38,202 nucleotides of DNA. Origin: Ponticaulis sp. (GTDB lineage: Bacteria > Pseudomonadota > Alphaproteobacteria > Caulobacterales > Hyphomonadaceae). The notes beneath the pieces were generated by a model. The model was not told the origin of the DNA. It ran no database searches and worked only from the letters and a program-made list of their open reading frames with translations. Shown one piece after another: positions 16,877-25,103 of the stretch. How positions within the stretch are numbered: the first letter of the stretch is position 1; every line of letters begins with the position of its first letter. The DNA lies in assembly GCA_002723155.1 (NCBI GenBank), contig PBNO01000004.1:1-38202 (forward strand). The letters run 5' to 3'. The position numbers were made by a program, and so were the translations under genes.

Positions 16877-17398
16877 ATGAACGTCTCAAAAATCATATCC
16901 TCAGCCTGCGTGGCGGCACTTCTCCTGACCGGAATGAGTGCGGCTCAGGCTAACCAGAGCGCCCCTGCGCTGCAGAGGGTGGGCAATGATGCATTTGCGG
17001 GGCAGATGCCTGTCGGCTGGCGCGTGAATTCCTATCATTTCCGCGATTTTGTCATTTACCAGGTCCTCGATGGTATCTCTGCGCCCGCTAATCCTGTTGA
17101 GGTGTTTGGCGTTTATCACGGCAGCACAATCGACGAACTCAACCTGACCTCAACCTCGCGTAAGGCCTGCGAGCGGGATGGTATCTCAGTTCTGATGGGG
17201 CGTTCTGAGGCAACCGAGACCCAATCTGGCATGACGCATTTGCTCGTTGAAACGAGCGGAGAGGAAGGCGCAGACTATGTGCATCTCTTCTCGACCATGC
17301 TGGACATGACCGATGCTGACAGCCTTGCATCGTGGAATATTGTCCTCAACGTTGAGGGTGTTGAACTGGCAGACCTGATCTGCAGTGATGATCAGTAA
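16877..17398 (+). CDS. Secreted protein of unknown function
   Basis: A 173-residue protein that I do not recognise. It starts at ATG 16877; an in-frame TTG six bases earlier is less likely. The N-terminus is a signal peptide with hydrophobic core SACVAALLLTGMSAAQA and predicted cleavage before NQSAP. The mature part is mixed alpha/beta, with a VGWRVNSYHFRDFVIYQV strand pair and two cysteines, one near the middle (RKACERDG) and one near the C-terminus (LICSDDQ), which could form a disulfide in the periplasm. It is flanked by hairpins upstream, stands alone in its transcription unit, and overlaps the 3' end of the convergent truA gene by 7 bp. Confidence 0.75.
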   Translation: MNVSKIISSACVAALLLTGMSAAQANQSAPALQRVGNDAFAGQMPVGWRVNSYHFRDFVIYQVLDGISAPANPVEVFGVYHGSTIDELNLTSTSRKACERDGISVLMGRSEATETQSGMTHLLVETSGEEGADYVHLFSTMLDMTDADSLASWNIVLNVEGVELADLICSDDQ

Positions 17399-18129
17399 TC
17401 CACGCGTGTGAGGTGCAGACCATCAGGTGGCGCTACGGGGCCACATTGGGTGCGGTCTGCGGCGGCGAGCACTTTGCCCACCCAGCGTACATCTTCCTTG
17501 CCGCGTCCTACTTCGACCAGCGTGCCGACCATTGAACGGACCTGACGATGCAGGAAGGACAGAGCGCGGCAACGCACATGCACTTCTTCGCCAAGGCGGG
17601 TCACTGAAATAGCATTGAGCGATTTCACCGGGCTTTCCGCCTGACACTGGCTGTCGCGGAATGTCGTAAAGTCATGCGTGCCGACAAGCGCCTGCGCGGC
17701 GGCATGCATCGCTTCATGATCGAGGTCTGCGCCGACCCGCCACGAAAACCCGGCATCAAGTGTGAGCGGCGCGCGACGGTTTGAAATGCGATAGAGATAA
17801 TGGCGCTCACGCGCGGAGAACCGGGCGTGAAATTCATCATCGACGGTCTCGGACGCAATAATCGCAATGGGATTCGGCTGAAGGTGATAATTCACCGCAT
17901 CCATCACTTTGTCCGCCGTACGCGGTTTCTGAAGATTGATATGCGCGACCTGTCCAGTTGCATGCACGCGCGCATCGGTTCGTCCCGCGCCGTATACCGC
18001 TACAGGCGCGCCATCCAGCTTCGCGCATGCGTCTTCAAGTGCTCCCTGAACACTCGGCTGATCAGCCTGTCTCTGCCAGCCCGCAAAAGGGCGGCCGTCA
18101 TATTCGATGGTGAGTTTATAGCGCGGCAT
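17392..18129 (-). CDS. truA: tRNA pseudouridine38-40 synthase
   Basis: TruA (245 residues) converts uridines 38-40 of the tRNA anticodon arm to pseudouridine. The catalytic aspartate is Asp52 in YGAGRTDARVHATGQV, preceded by the N-terminal YKLTIEYDGRPFAGWQRQ and followed by the RHYLYRI strand and the C-terminal FLHRQVRSMVGTLVEVG. Standard length. It abuts the GNAT gene (no gap) and ends the leftward def-fmt-truA operon. It converges on the secreted-protein gene with overlapping ends. Confidence 0.97.
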   Translation of the reverse strand: MPRYKLTIEYDGRPFAGWQRQADQPSVQGALEDACAKLDGAPVAVYGAGRTDARVHATGQVAHINLQKPRTADKVMDAVNYHLQPNPIAIIASETVDDEFHARFSARERHYLYRISNRRAPLTLDAGFSWRVGADLDHEAMHAAAQALVGTHDFTTFRDSQCQAESPVKSLNAISVTRLGEEVHVRCRALSFLHRQVRSMVGTLVEVGRGKEDVRWVGKVLAAADRTQCGPVAPPDGLHLTRVDY

Positions 18130-18636
18130 CTAACCCTCGAAGAATGCAGACGGGTAGTGGAGCTCGGCAAGTGGCGGGCTGCCGGGGTTAAGTTCAATCG
18201 CCATGAAATGCGGTCCGCCCCACGGGGCTGCCATGCCCGCGGTTTCGTCCACGGAAAAGCCAAAGCGTGGATAGTATTCGGCATGACCAAGCACGAAGAC
18301 TTTCTGAAAGCCGAGTGCTTTGACCTCTTTCAGGCCGGCACCGATCAGCTCCCCGCCAAGGCCCGTGCCCTGAAGGTCCGGATGGACAGACATCGGACCA
18401 AGCCCTGCGAATTTTGCAGGCAGCATGCCGGAGGTATCAATCGGGAAGAACTGGATATGCCCGACGAGAGCGCCATCACGTTCGGCGACTAGCGCCAGAA
18501 GAGCTTCGTCGTTTTCATAAAGACGCTCGACGATCAGGCCTTCATCTTCCTGCCCGAAGGCGAGGTCGTTCAGGGTTTTGATCGCCGGAAGGTCGTCTTC
18601 GCTGGACAGACGCAGCGTGATATCGTGGTCACTCAT
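18130..18636 (-). CDS. GNAT-family N-acetyltransferase
   Basis: A 168-residue single-domain GNAT acetyltransferase resembling the YhbS group. The acetyl-CoA binding motif A is LGPMSVHPDLQGTGLGGELI (Q-x-x-G-x-G/A type), preceded by GHIQFFPI and followed by VFVLGHAEYYPRFGFS. The substrate is unknown. Its ATG overlaps the stop of fmt, and its stop touches the start of truA, so it is fully embedded in a translation-related operon; modification of a small molecule or of a translation component is equally possible. Confidence 0.9.
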   Translation of the reverse strand: MSDHDITLRLSSEDDLPAIKTLNDLAFGQEDEGLIVERLYENDEALLALVAERDGALVGHIQFFPIDTSGMLPAKFAGLGPMSVHPDLQGTGLGGELIGAGLKEVKALGFQKVFVLGHAEYYPRFGFSVDETAGMAAPWGGPHFMAIELNPGSPPLAELHYPSAFFEG

Positions 18637-19565
18637 CAGAATACCTTGTCGCCAGCTTTAAGCGGATTTCCGCGTAGGAAGTCTTCAGCGCTGCAAGCGC
18701 TCTTACCAGCTTTCTGAACCCGCGTGAGGCGCACTGCATAGTCATCGCCGCAGGCAATCGTCAGCTGGTCATCGGTCACGCTGGCTGCATCGCCTTTACC
18801 GTCCGTCAGCTCCGACATGAGCGCTTTAACGCGCACACGCTTACCGTTCTGTTCGACTTCGAACCAAGCGCCGGGGAAGGGCGAAAGGCCGCGTATCTGG
18901 CAATCAATCTCTGCGGCAGGCTTTGTCCAGTCGATACGCGTGTCTTCAGGGCCAAGCTTATGCGCGTAAGTAACGCCGTCTTCGGCCTGGGGTTCTGCAG
19001 TCAGCGTTCCTGCATCGAGGCCCGCCAGCGTTTCGAGTAGAAGCGGGCCGCCCAGTTCAGCGAGGCGGTCATGGATCGAGCCTGCTGTATCCTTCTGTGT
19101 GATGGGTGTCTCTGCGGTCAGATAGACCGGACCTGTATCAAGGCCGGCTTCCATTTGCATGGTCTGTACCCCTGTCACCAGATCTCCGGCCATAATCGCA
19201 CGTTGCATCGGTGCGGCGCCGCGCCAGCGTGGCAGCAGTGAGCCGTGCAGATTGATGCAGCCATATTTCGGCGCAGCCAGAACGGCTTTCGGCAGGATCA
19301 GCCCGTAAGCGACAACGATCGCAGCATCCAGATCAAGAGCCGCAAATGCGTCTTTTTCTTCCTGGGATTTGAGAGAGGCCGGGTGTCTGACTTCAATGCC
19401 TGCGTTCAGCGCCGCGTCATGCACTGGCGTGTTACGTAGCTGTTTGCCGCGACCGGCCGGGCGGGGCGGCTGGGAATACACACAGACAATGTCATGGCCT
19501 GCTGCAATCAGCGCCTTGAGAGACGGTACAGCGAAGTCGGGCGATCCCATAAAGGCTAGGCGCAT
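18636..19565 (-). CDS. fmt: Methionyl-tRNA formyltransferase
   Basis: Fmt (309 residues from the ATG at 19565) formylates initiator Met-tRNA using 10-formyl-tetrahydrofolate. The N-terminus MRLAFMGSPDFAVPSLKAL is the usual family start, and GGAGG lies about 12 nt upstream; the longer frame from 19631 adds non-conserved residues. The formyl-folate signature INLHGSLLPRWRGAAP and the catalytic region around MEAGLDTGPV are present, as is the C-terminal OB-like domain. It lies downstream of def, the classic def-fmt pair, here separated by a tiny membrane-protein gene. Confidence 0.96.
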   Translation of the reverse strand: MRLAFMGSPDFAVPSLKALIAAGHDIVCVYSQPPRPAGRGKQLRNTPVHDAALNAGIEVRHPASLKSQEEKDAFAALDLDAAIVVAYGLILPKAVLAAPKYGCINLHGSLLPRWRGAAPMQRAIMAGDLVTGVQTMQMEAGLDTGPVYLTAETPITQKDTAGSIHDRLAELGGPLLLETLAGLDAGTLTAEPQAEDGVTYAHKLGPEDTRIDWTKPAAEIDCQIRGLSPFPGAWFEVEQNGKRVRVKALMSELTDGKGDAASVTDDQLTIACGDDYAVRLTRVQKAGKSACSAEDFLRGNPLKAGDKVF

Positions 19566-19569
19566 TGGG

Positions 19570-19758
19570 TCAGAGGTCCTCCGGGACGGAAAATTGGCAG
19601 TCGCGAGCGGTATAGTCCCACTCGCCGTCATTTTCCAGACAGGTGGAGCGTGCAGAGCTTTCGCCGATTTCGGTAGCCAGAAAGAAGACGCCGAGCACGA
19701 TGGCGCAGATCACTGCAGAACCGAGCAGCGCGAACAGCCAGCGTTTCCAGGCTGACAC
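19570..19758 (-). CDS. Small single-span membrane protein between def and fmt
   Basis: A 62-residue protein I do not recognise. It has a basic N-terminus (MSAWKRW), one strong membrane helix (LFALLGSAVICAIVLGVFFL, about residues 8-27) and a short polar tail containing two cysteines 14 residues apart (TCLENDGEWDYTARDCQF) that would lie outside the membrane and could pair. It starts with GTG 4 bp after the def stop and ends 4 bp before the fmt ATG, so it fills the gap exactly, which supports a real, co-translated gene. The ribosome-binding site is weak. Not a known part of the formylation pathway. Confidence 0.62.
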   Translation of the reverse strand: MSAWKRWLFALLGSAVICAIVLGVFFLATEIGESSARSTCLENDGEWDYTARDCQFSVPEDL

Positions 19759-19762
19759 CTGC

Positions 19763-20287
19763 TTAAGCGACGCGTTCTTTTTGGCGTTTGGCTTTCTTCA
19801 CTTTCTCAACGGCGCGCTGACGGCGCAGACGTGAGAGATGATCAATGAACAGCGTGCCTTCAAGGTGGTCCATCTCGTGCTGGATGCACACAGCATAGAG
19901 GTCTTCTGCCCATTCCTCGACCTGATTTCCATCATAGTCGAGATAGCGGATGAGGCAGCGCGCAGGGCGCTCCACTTCGTCATAATAGTCCGGCACGGAA
20001 AGGCAGCCTTCTTCGTAAGGCTGGGTCTCTTCAATCGTCTCAACGATTTCCGGATTTACGAAGTATTTTGGCTGCTTCTCGTCATTCGGACCGCCCAGAT
20101 CCATCACGATGATGCGCTTCGGGACACCGATCTGTACAGCAGCGAGGCCGATGCCCGGCGCTGCGTACATGGTTTCGAGCATATCATCCATCAGCGCGCG
20201 GATTTCATCAGTCACGCCGCCTTCTACAGGGGTTGAGACCTGTTTGAGGATAGGGTTTGGAATAGTCAGAATTTCACGAATAGCCAT
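19763..20287 (-). CDS. def: Peptide deformylase
   Basis: Def (174 residues) removes the formyl group from nascent proteins, the step that complements Fmt. The three family motifs are intact: [17 protein letters not shown] with metal ligand Cys95, and [12 protein letters not shown] with His137, catalytic Glu138 and His141. The C-terminus is lysine/arginine-rich. It starts at 20287, 31 bp downstream of the rmuC stop on the same strand. Confidence 0.97.
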   Translation of the reverse strand: MAIREILTIPNPILKQVSTPVEGGVTDEIRALMDDMLETMYAAPGIGLAAVQIGVPKRIIVMDLGGPNDEKQPKYFVNPEIVETIEETQPYEEGCLSVPDYYDEVERPARCLIRYLDYDGNQVEEWAEDLYAVCIQHEMDHLEGTLFIDHLSRLRRQRAVEKVKKAKRQKERVA

Positions 20288-20318
20288 GGTCTGTAAGTAT
20301 GGTCAGAGCGCCGTTTCG

Positions 20319-21866
20319 TCAATATTCCTGATCATTATCAAGTGGCAATTGCGGTGAGGTATCCGATCCGTCCTCAGTTTCGATTTCCGGAGTATCTGTT
20401 GTCAGATCAGGCTCTTCGAACTGCCCCGGATTTGTGTTCGATGGGAATTCCTCGATACGGGTGAGGTCTTTAATCTCGGTGCCGCTATCGCTGAGCTGCA
20501 GCGTTTCGAACTTGCGAGCCTGTGGCATGACCATCCGCTCGTAAGAGCCGGTCATTTGGTTGAAGGCGCTGACCGAACGGCCAAGGCTCGTGCCGACGCG
20601 TTCCATATGGTTGGTGAAGGTCGCAAGGCGCTTATGCAGGTCGCGGCCCATTTGTGCAGCTTCAAGCGCGTTCTTTGCGGCCTCTTCCTGACGCCAGCCA
20701 TACGCGACGGCTTTAGCCAGCGCGATCAGAGTTGAAGGGGTGACAATCAGAACCTTGTTGCGGGCTGCATAGTCGAACAGGTCACGTTCCACCTGAAGTG
20801 CGGCAGCATAGAAATTCTCGCCCGGCACATACATGGCGACAAAGTCCACGCGGCTTTCAAAGGCTTTCCAGTACTCCTTGCTGGCGAGACGCTTCACATG
20901 GTCTTTCATTTTGCGCGCATGCGCAGCCAGGAAAGTGTTGCGGCGCGTTTCATCCGGCTCGTCTGCGGCTTGCAGGAAGTCATCAATGCTGACTTTGGAG
21001 TCGACCACGATTTCGCGACCGCCCGGCATGCGAATGATCACATCAGGGCGCAAGCCGTCGCCGCCGCTGCCATCTTGCTCGGTAAAGTCGGCATGTTCTG
21101 AGAGGCCTGCCATTTCCATTACGTTGCGAAGGCTTTCCTCGCCCCAGCGACCGCCGCCTTTCGGAGAGGAGAGGGCAGAGACGAGCTTGGACGTGACCGC
21201 CTGATTGCGGTTCAGCATTTCGCCGATGTTTTTTACCTGCTCGAAGATGGCAGATTTATCCTCGGCGCGGACTTTCTCCATGCCTTCGACGCGTTGTTCG
21301 AATTTGCCGATAGCCTCACGGATAGGGCTCATCAGGGATTTGATATTACCCTCTGCCGCTTCCTTCTGTTTGCCGAAGGTTTCATTCGCTGTTTCAAGGA
21401 ACAGGCTTTGAGATTGTTTGAGGGCAGAGTGTGCAATCTCTTTGAAGCGGTCTTCGACTTCCTGACGCAGAGCCGTCAGCTGCTCGCGTTCTTCCTTCAT
21501 AGCGCGGTCGCGCTCTTCGGTGCGGGCTTCTTCGCGGCTGAGCTTTGTTTCGGCTTCTTCCAGGCGCGCCTGCAGGGTTTTGCGCTGTTGCTCGACATAG
21601 TCGGCGCGCACTTCGGCCTGTTTGCGCTCATGCTCCAGCGTCTCTTCCAGCGATTTCACGCGTGAGAGGTTGGTGGCATTCTCTGTCAGCAGGGCCGCAT
21701 ATCGGCCATTCATCTGGTTGAGGCTTTCATTGCTCTCATTGGCACGCTTACGGTGCGGCCAGAGCGAATAGATCAGAAGGCCGCTGAGAAACAGGGCAGC
21801 GAAAAGCGCTACATGCAGCAGATCGAACTGCGCATCGCCGATGGTAATTACGGACATTGTCATCAT
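20319..21866 (-). CDS. rmuC: DNA recombination protein RmuC
   Basis: RmuC family protein (about 515 residues), implicated in limiting recombination at inverted repeats. It has an N-terminal membrane anchor (about residues 14-34), a long charged coiled coil (about 45-190) and the RmuC nuclease-like core with LSSPKGGGRWGEESLRNVMEMAG, PDVIIRMPGGREIVVDSKVS and the FVAMYVPGENFYAAAL strand. The C-terminal tail is acidic and probably disordered. ATGs at 21866, 21863 and 21857 are all possible starts. In alphaproteobacteria rmuC commonly precedes def, as here. Confidence 0.94.
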   Translation of the reverse strand: MMTMSVITIGDAQFDLLHVALFAALFLSGLLIYSLWPHRKRANESNESLNQMNGRYAALLTENATNLSRVKSLEETLEHERKQAEVRADYVEQQRKTLQARLEEAETKLSREEARTEERDRAMKEEREQLTALRQEVEDRFKEIAHSALKQSQSLFLETANETFGKQKEAAEGNIKSLMSPIREAIGKFEQRVEGMEKVRAEDKSAIFEQVKNIGEMLNRNQAVTSKLVSALSSPKGGGRWGEESLRNVMEMAGLSEHADFTEQDGSGGDGLRPDVIIRMPGGREIVVDSKVSIDDFLQAADEPDETRRNTFLAAHARKMKDHVKRLASKEYWKAFESRVDFVAMYVPGENFYAAALQVERDLFDYAARNKVLIVTPSTLIALAKAVAYGWRQEEAAKNALEAAQMGRDLHKRLATFTNHMERVGTSLGRSVSAFNQMTGSYERMVMPQARKFETLQLSDSGTEIKDLTRIEEFPSNTNPGQFEEPDLTTDTPEIETEDGSDTSPQLPLDNDQEY

Positions 21867-21963
21867 TTCAGCATACCCGGATTCGAATTCTCAGAACAAA
21901 ACATAAACATATTTGGCGATCAACGACTATTGAACGGGACGGGGTTCACCCCAGTTTGAGCGC

Positions 21964-22107
21964 ATGCGCAAGAAATCAGACCTGCCCGAGAAAATCTGCC
22001 CCGTGTGCGACCGGCCGTTCAGCTGGCGCAAGAAGTGGGAACGTGTCTGGGACGAGGTCGTGTATTGTTCTGAAAAATGTAGGCGCGAGAAGAAGTCAGT
22101 GCGCTGA
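21964..22107 (+). CDS. DUF2256 small zinc-finger-like protein
   Basis: A 47-residue protein with KICPVCDRPFSWRKKW, then WDEVVYCSEKC and a basic tail. The four cysteines (C-x2-C ... C-x3-C) and the Trp/Lys pattern match the DUF2256 family, usually annotated as a small zinc-binding protein of unknown function. It begins at ATG 21964, divergent from rmuC, and ends about 50 bp before the phosphatase gene on the same strand. The whole family consensus is covered, so it is complete despite its size. Confidence 0.85.
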   Translation: MRKKSDLPEKICPVCDRPFSWRKKWERVWDEVVYCSEKCRREKKSVR

Positions 22108-22157
22108 CTTTGTGCTACGGTCCATTTTCCAAAATTTTTCAGACGATCCTTTGCCCT

Positions 22158-22907
22158 ATGCCAGATACTTTTGACGCGACTGTTTTCTATGCAGTTGGCG
22201 ACATCCACGGACTTGCCGATCGGCTGAGTGCCCTTCACACAGAAATACTTAATCATCATGACGCGCATCATGCCGGAGCGCCGGCGTGCATTGTGCACCT
22301 TGGTGATTATGTTGACAGAGGCGAGAATTCGCGCGGTGTGATCGAGGCGATCTGGGCGCTTGAAGCCAAAGCTGAAGGGACTGACTGGCTGACCGTGAAG
22401 TCCATTCTGGGCAATCATGAGCAGATGATGCTTGAGGCGCTTGGCGGAGATACGTCGTATCTTGTGTCCTGGCTGCGCAATGGCGGGCGCGATACGCTGG
22501 AAAGCTATCGTCAGGGCGATGAAGACCTCGACGAGATTATGCTGAACATGCCGAAGGACCATTTGAGCTGGTTGTCCGGTTTGCCTGATATTTTCATTGT
22601 TGAAGACAGACGGCTTGTCTTCGTTCATGCCGGTGTCGAGCCTGCCATGTTTCCGGATGACGGGCAGGAGCCGCATCTGTGGACACGGTCGCAGCGCTTC
22701 TTTGACGTAACGCGCTGGTCCAGGCGGCCCAAACTGGCTGGCTATACCGTCGTCCATGGTCACACCCCCGTGGAAGAGACAAAAATTGTCGAGCACAACG
22801 GCGCACGACGTATCAATGTTGACCTCGGTGCGTGTTATGGAGGCCCTTTAACGGCTGTGGCACTGCCTCCAGTCGGTGAACCGACATTTCTTCAGATACC
22901 GGCATGA
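22158..22907 (+). CDS. Serine/threonine-type metallophosphatase (calcineurin-like)
   Basis: A 249-residue metallophosphoesterase resembling bacterial PrpA/PrpB and lambda-type Ser/Thr phosphatases. All metal-site motifs are intact: AVGDIHG, GDYVDRG, LGNHEQM, the histidine in FVHAGVEP, and VVHGHTP. It could act on phosphoproteins or on small phosphates; the sequence does not decide. I chose ATG 22158 (MPDTFDATVFYAVGDIHG) because conservation starts there; an upstream TTG at 22110 would add 16 unconvincing residues. It is preceded by the DUF2256 gene and converges on the EAL-like gene, with only 2 bp between their ends. Confidence 0.92.
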   Translation: MPDTFDATVFYAVGDIHGLADRLSALHTEILNHHDAHHAGAPACIVHLGDYVDRGENSRGVIEAIWALEAKAEGTDWLTVKSILGNHEQMMLEALGGDTSYLVSWLRNGGRDTLESYRQGDEDLDEIMLNMPKDHLSWLSGLPDIFIVEDRRLVFVHAGVEPAMFPDDGQEPHLWTRSQRFFDVTRWSRRPKLAGYTVVHGHTPVEETKIVEHNGARRINVDLGACYGGPLTAVALPPVGEPTFLQIPA

Positions 22908-22909
22908 CC

Positions 22910-24142
22910 TCACGCTGCTTCCAATGTCTGATCAGACAATGGAAGATCCGCAGGTGATATCTGCCGGGGGTGCAGTGGTTCGCGCAATGCGGTGGTCACG
23001 AAGGGCCCGGATACAAAAGAAACACCTGTCTTCAATGCTGATAAGAGTTCGTCTCTGGTTTTGACGCCCGTTATGGCTGCACGGATTTTCAGTTTTCTGA
23101 GCTCTGGTATATGAGCGCCGAAATTTTCGATTTCGGTGAGGCGATCATTGATGATTGCATGAATATCGAACGTGACGGTATGAAGTCCGCTATTCATAAA
23201 GCGCGACGCATTCATGTCAGTAGAGCTGACCTGCCAGTCCATATATCGGAAATGGGCGCCAAAATCTGTGGCGCAGCGTTGTATGGCATCGAAGCTTGGG
23301 GAGTTCGGGCCACAAAATACCATGATGCCGACGTGTTCATCGATCCACTCTGGTGCCTCGCGAACCGCGTCCAGGAACTTTGTGCGGGCTTCTTTCGCGA
23401 TCAATGTGCGGTACGTTACAGGTGTGAACAGAACGAGGGGTGTTCCGGATGCCCGGGCAACTTTCGCCCTTTCGACGGCGTGTCTGAACGCGGTAATCTC
23501 AAAATCGATTGTATTCTGGTCGCGGGCTTTGAGGAATTTTCCAAGGTGGATGTCATCAAACCCTGGAGCACCATACATATCCATTGCAGTAATAGCGTGC
23601 GCGATCACTATTCGCTGCTTGCATTGCAAGATTCCGCGAAATCTGAAGCGTTGGTCGTTAGATGACGTTTCAGAATGCCAGTTATACCGCCAGGTAGATG
23701 AAGGTGTCTCTGTCGTTCTATTAAGCTCTTCTACTTTGTTACGAAAAGCATCAGAAATTCTTCGCGCTTCTTCGGCGGGAGCTTTCAGAAACGTCTGAAT
23801 TTCATCCATAGATCCAGCAAAACTGAGTACCTCAATCTCGCCCGTGTCATCTTCTTCAGAACCGAATAGAAACTCGCGCAACCGCATTTGTAACGAAATG
23901 ACGTACTCATCAAGCTCGTCTTCGCGGCCATCAGCTGAAATCATGAAGGCGGCGAAATCAAGAACGTGATACTTGAAAGGAATTTTAACCGCGTTTTCGA
24001 GGAAACGCTTGGAATAAGTTCCGATCGTTTTCTTTACGTCCGCTGATGAAGCTGCAGACTCGGGCACAGAAAGCCGGATCAGTCTGATTGCTCCAGACTG
24101 TTTGACGCCGGATTTTGAGGAGTGAGTAGCTCCCGAGGCCAT
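22910..24142 (-). CDS. Degenerate EAL-domain-like protein
   Basis: A 410-residue protein with no obvious membrane segment or signal peptide. From about residue 165 the pattern follows an EAL (c-di-GMP phosphodiesterase) fold: IDFEITAFRHAVERA, a TPLVLFTPVTYRTLI strand-helix, VTFDIHAIINDR where active enzymes have the KID strand, then AAITGVKTRDELLSALKTGVSFVSGPFVT aligning to the GVET...GVDxxQGY end of the domain. The catalytic EAL, DDFGTG, KID lysine and ExxE residues are missing, so it is expected to be catalytically dead and may be a c-di-GMP or protein-binding module. Residues 1-160 form a separate helical domain that I cannot place. It starts at ATG 24142, divergent from RNase D. The EAL relationship is my reading of the pattern. 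Confidence 0.6.
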   Translation of the reverse strand: MASGATHSSKSGVKQSGAIRLIRLSVPESAASSADVKKTIGTYSKRFLENAVKIPFKYHVLDFAAFMISADGREDELDEYVISLQMRLREFLFGSEEDDTGEIEVLSFAGSMDEIQTFLKAPAEEARRISDAFRNKVEELNRTTETPSSTWRYNWHSETSSNDQRFRFRGILQCKQRIVIAHAITAMDMYGAPGFDDIHLGKFLKARDQNTIDFEITAFRHAVERAKVARASGTPLVLFTPVTYRTLIAKEARTKFLDAVREAPEWIDEHVGIMVFCGPNSPSFDAIQRCATDFGAHFRYMDWQVSSTDMNASRFMNSGLHTVTFDIHAIINDRLTEIENFGAHIPELRKLKIRAAITGVKTRDELLSALKTGVSFVSGPFVTTALREPLHPRQISPADLPLSDQTLEAA

Positions 24143-24326
24143 ATGTTCATCCTTTTACCTGACTAGACCAGTAAAAAGTAAATATGGACCCAAGCTATAT
24201 TTATGAATTTCATTCGTTGAGGATGCGCTCTGGCGTAAATGATGGAGCGGCTTGACTTCAGCTGCGTGCGCAGGAAAACACCCGTATAAGTTTTCTCAAC
24301 AGACAGGTCAGAAGAGAGACACGGCC

Positions 24327-24944
24327 ATGACCAAAATCCGGCTTCATAAGGGCGATCTGCCTGCAGGTGTAACATTCGGCGATAGCGTAGCTGTTGATAC
24401 CGAAACGCTCGGCCTGTCTCTGGTGCGCGATAAGCTTTGTGTTGTTCAGCTGTCCTCTGGTGACGGTACTGCGCATGTTGTGCAGCTTGACCGTTCTTCA
24501 TATGACGCGCCGAACCTCAAAGCTCTGCTCGCAGATACTGGCGTTGAGAAGATCTTCCACTTCGCACGCTTTGATGTGGCCATGATCCAGAAATGGTTCG
24601 GTGTCACCTGTGCCCCCGTCTTTTGCACGAAGATCGCATCCAAGCTGGCGCGAACCTACACAGACCGTCACGGCCTGAAGGATGTGTCCCGCGAGCTGGT
24701 CGGCGTAGATATGTCAAAAGCACAGCAAAGCTCTGACTGGGGCGCAGAAACGCTCAGTGAAGCGCAGCTCGCTTATGCTGCATCGGACGTGCTTCACCTC
24801 CACGAAATTCGCGACCGCCTTACCGGCATGCTGGACCGCGAAGGGCGTCTGGATCTGGCGCGTGAGTGCTTCGATTTCCTTCCGACGCGTGCGCGACTCG
24901 ATCTGGAAGGCTGGCCGGATACAGATATCTTCGCGCACAGCTAG
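24327..24944 (+). CDS. rnd: Ribonuclease D (exonuclease domain only)
   Basis: A 205-residue DEDDy 3'-5' exonuclease. Exo I is VAVDTETLGL, Exo II is IFHFARFDVAMI, and Exo III is YAASDVLHLH (Tyr and Asp catalytic). It lacks the HRDC domains of E. coli RNase D, so it is the short alphaproteobacterial form. Likely roles are tRNA or small-RNA 3' trimming. ATG 24327 starts the conserved sequence MTKIRLHKGDLP, and a GA-rich ribosome site lies before it. It precedes lptC by 159 bp, as in many alphaproteobacteria. Confidence 0.9.
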   Translation: MTKIRLHKGDLPAGVTFGDSVAVDTETLGLSLVRDKLCVVQLSSGDGTAHVVQLDRSSYDAPNLKALLADTGVEKIFHFARFDVAMIQKWFGVTCAPVFCTKIASKLARTYTDRHGLKDVSRELVGVDMSKAQQSSDWGAETLSEAQLAYAASDVLHLHEIRDRLTGMLDREGRLDLARECFDFLPTRARLDLEGWPDTDIFAHS

Positions 24945-25103
24945 GCCGGTTGGTGCGAGGTTTAGCAGTGACAGCTTGCGTTAAAAGCGGGCTTTGCCGC
25001 CAAATAATCTGATAAAACATCGTGTATCGTAGATTTGCCCTAGTTTCGCCTCACAGCTTTCGCTAGGTGATTTATTCGTACACGGAGACCACACTCGGCA
25101 ATC

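Noticed and set aside
21927-22796. A 289-residue minus-strand open frame
   Set aside because: It is antisense to both the DUF2256 and metallophosphatase genes, whose motifs are complete.
23111-23798. Two overlapping plus-strand frames of 184 and 194 residues
   Set aside because: The minus-strand frame covering them is longer, has a sensible start and an EAL-like pattern; the plus-strand ones show nothing recognisable.
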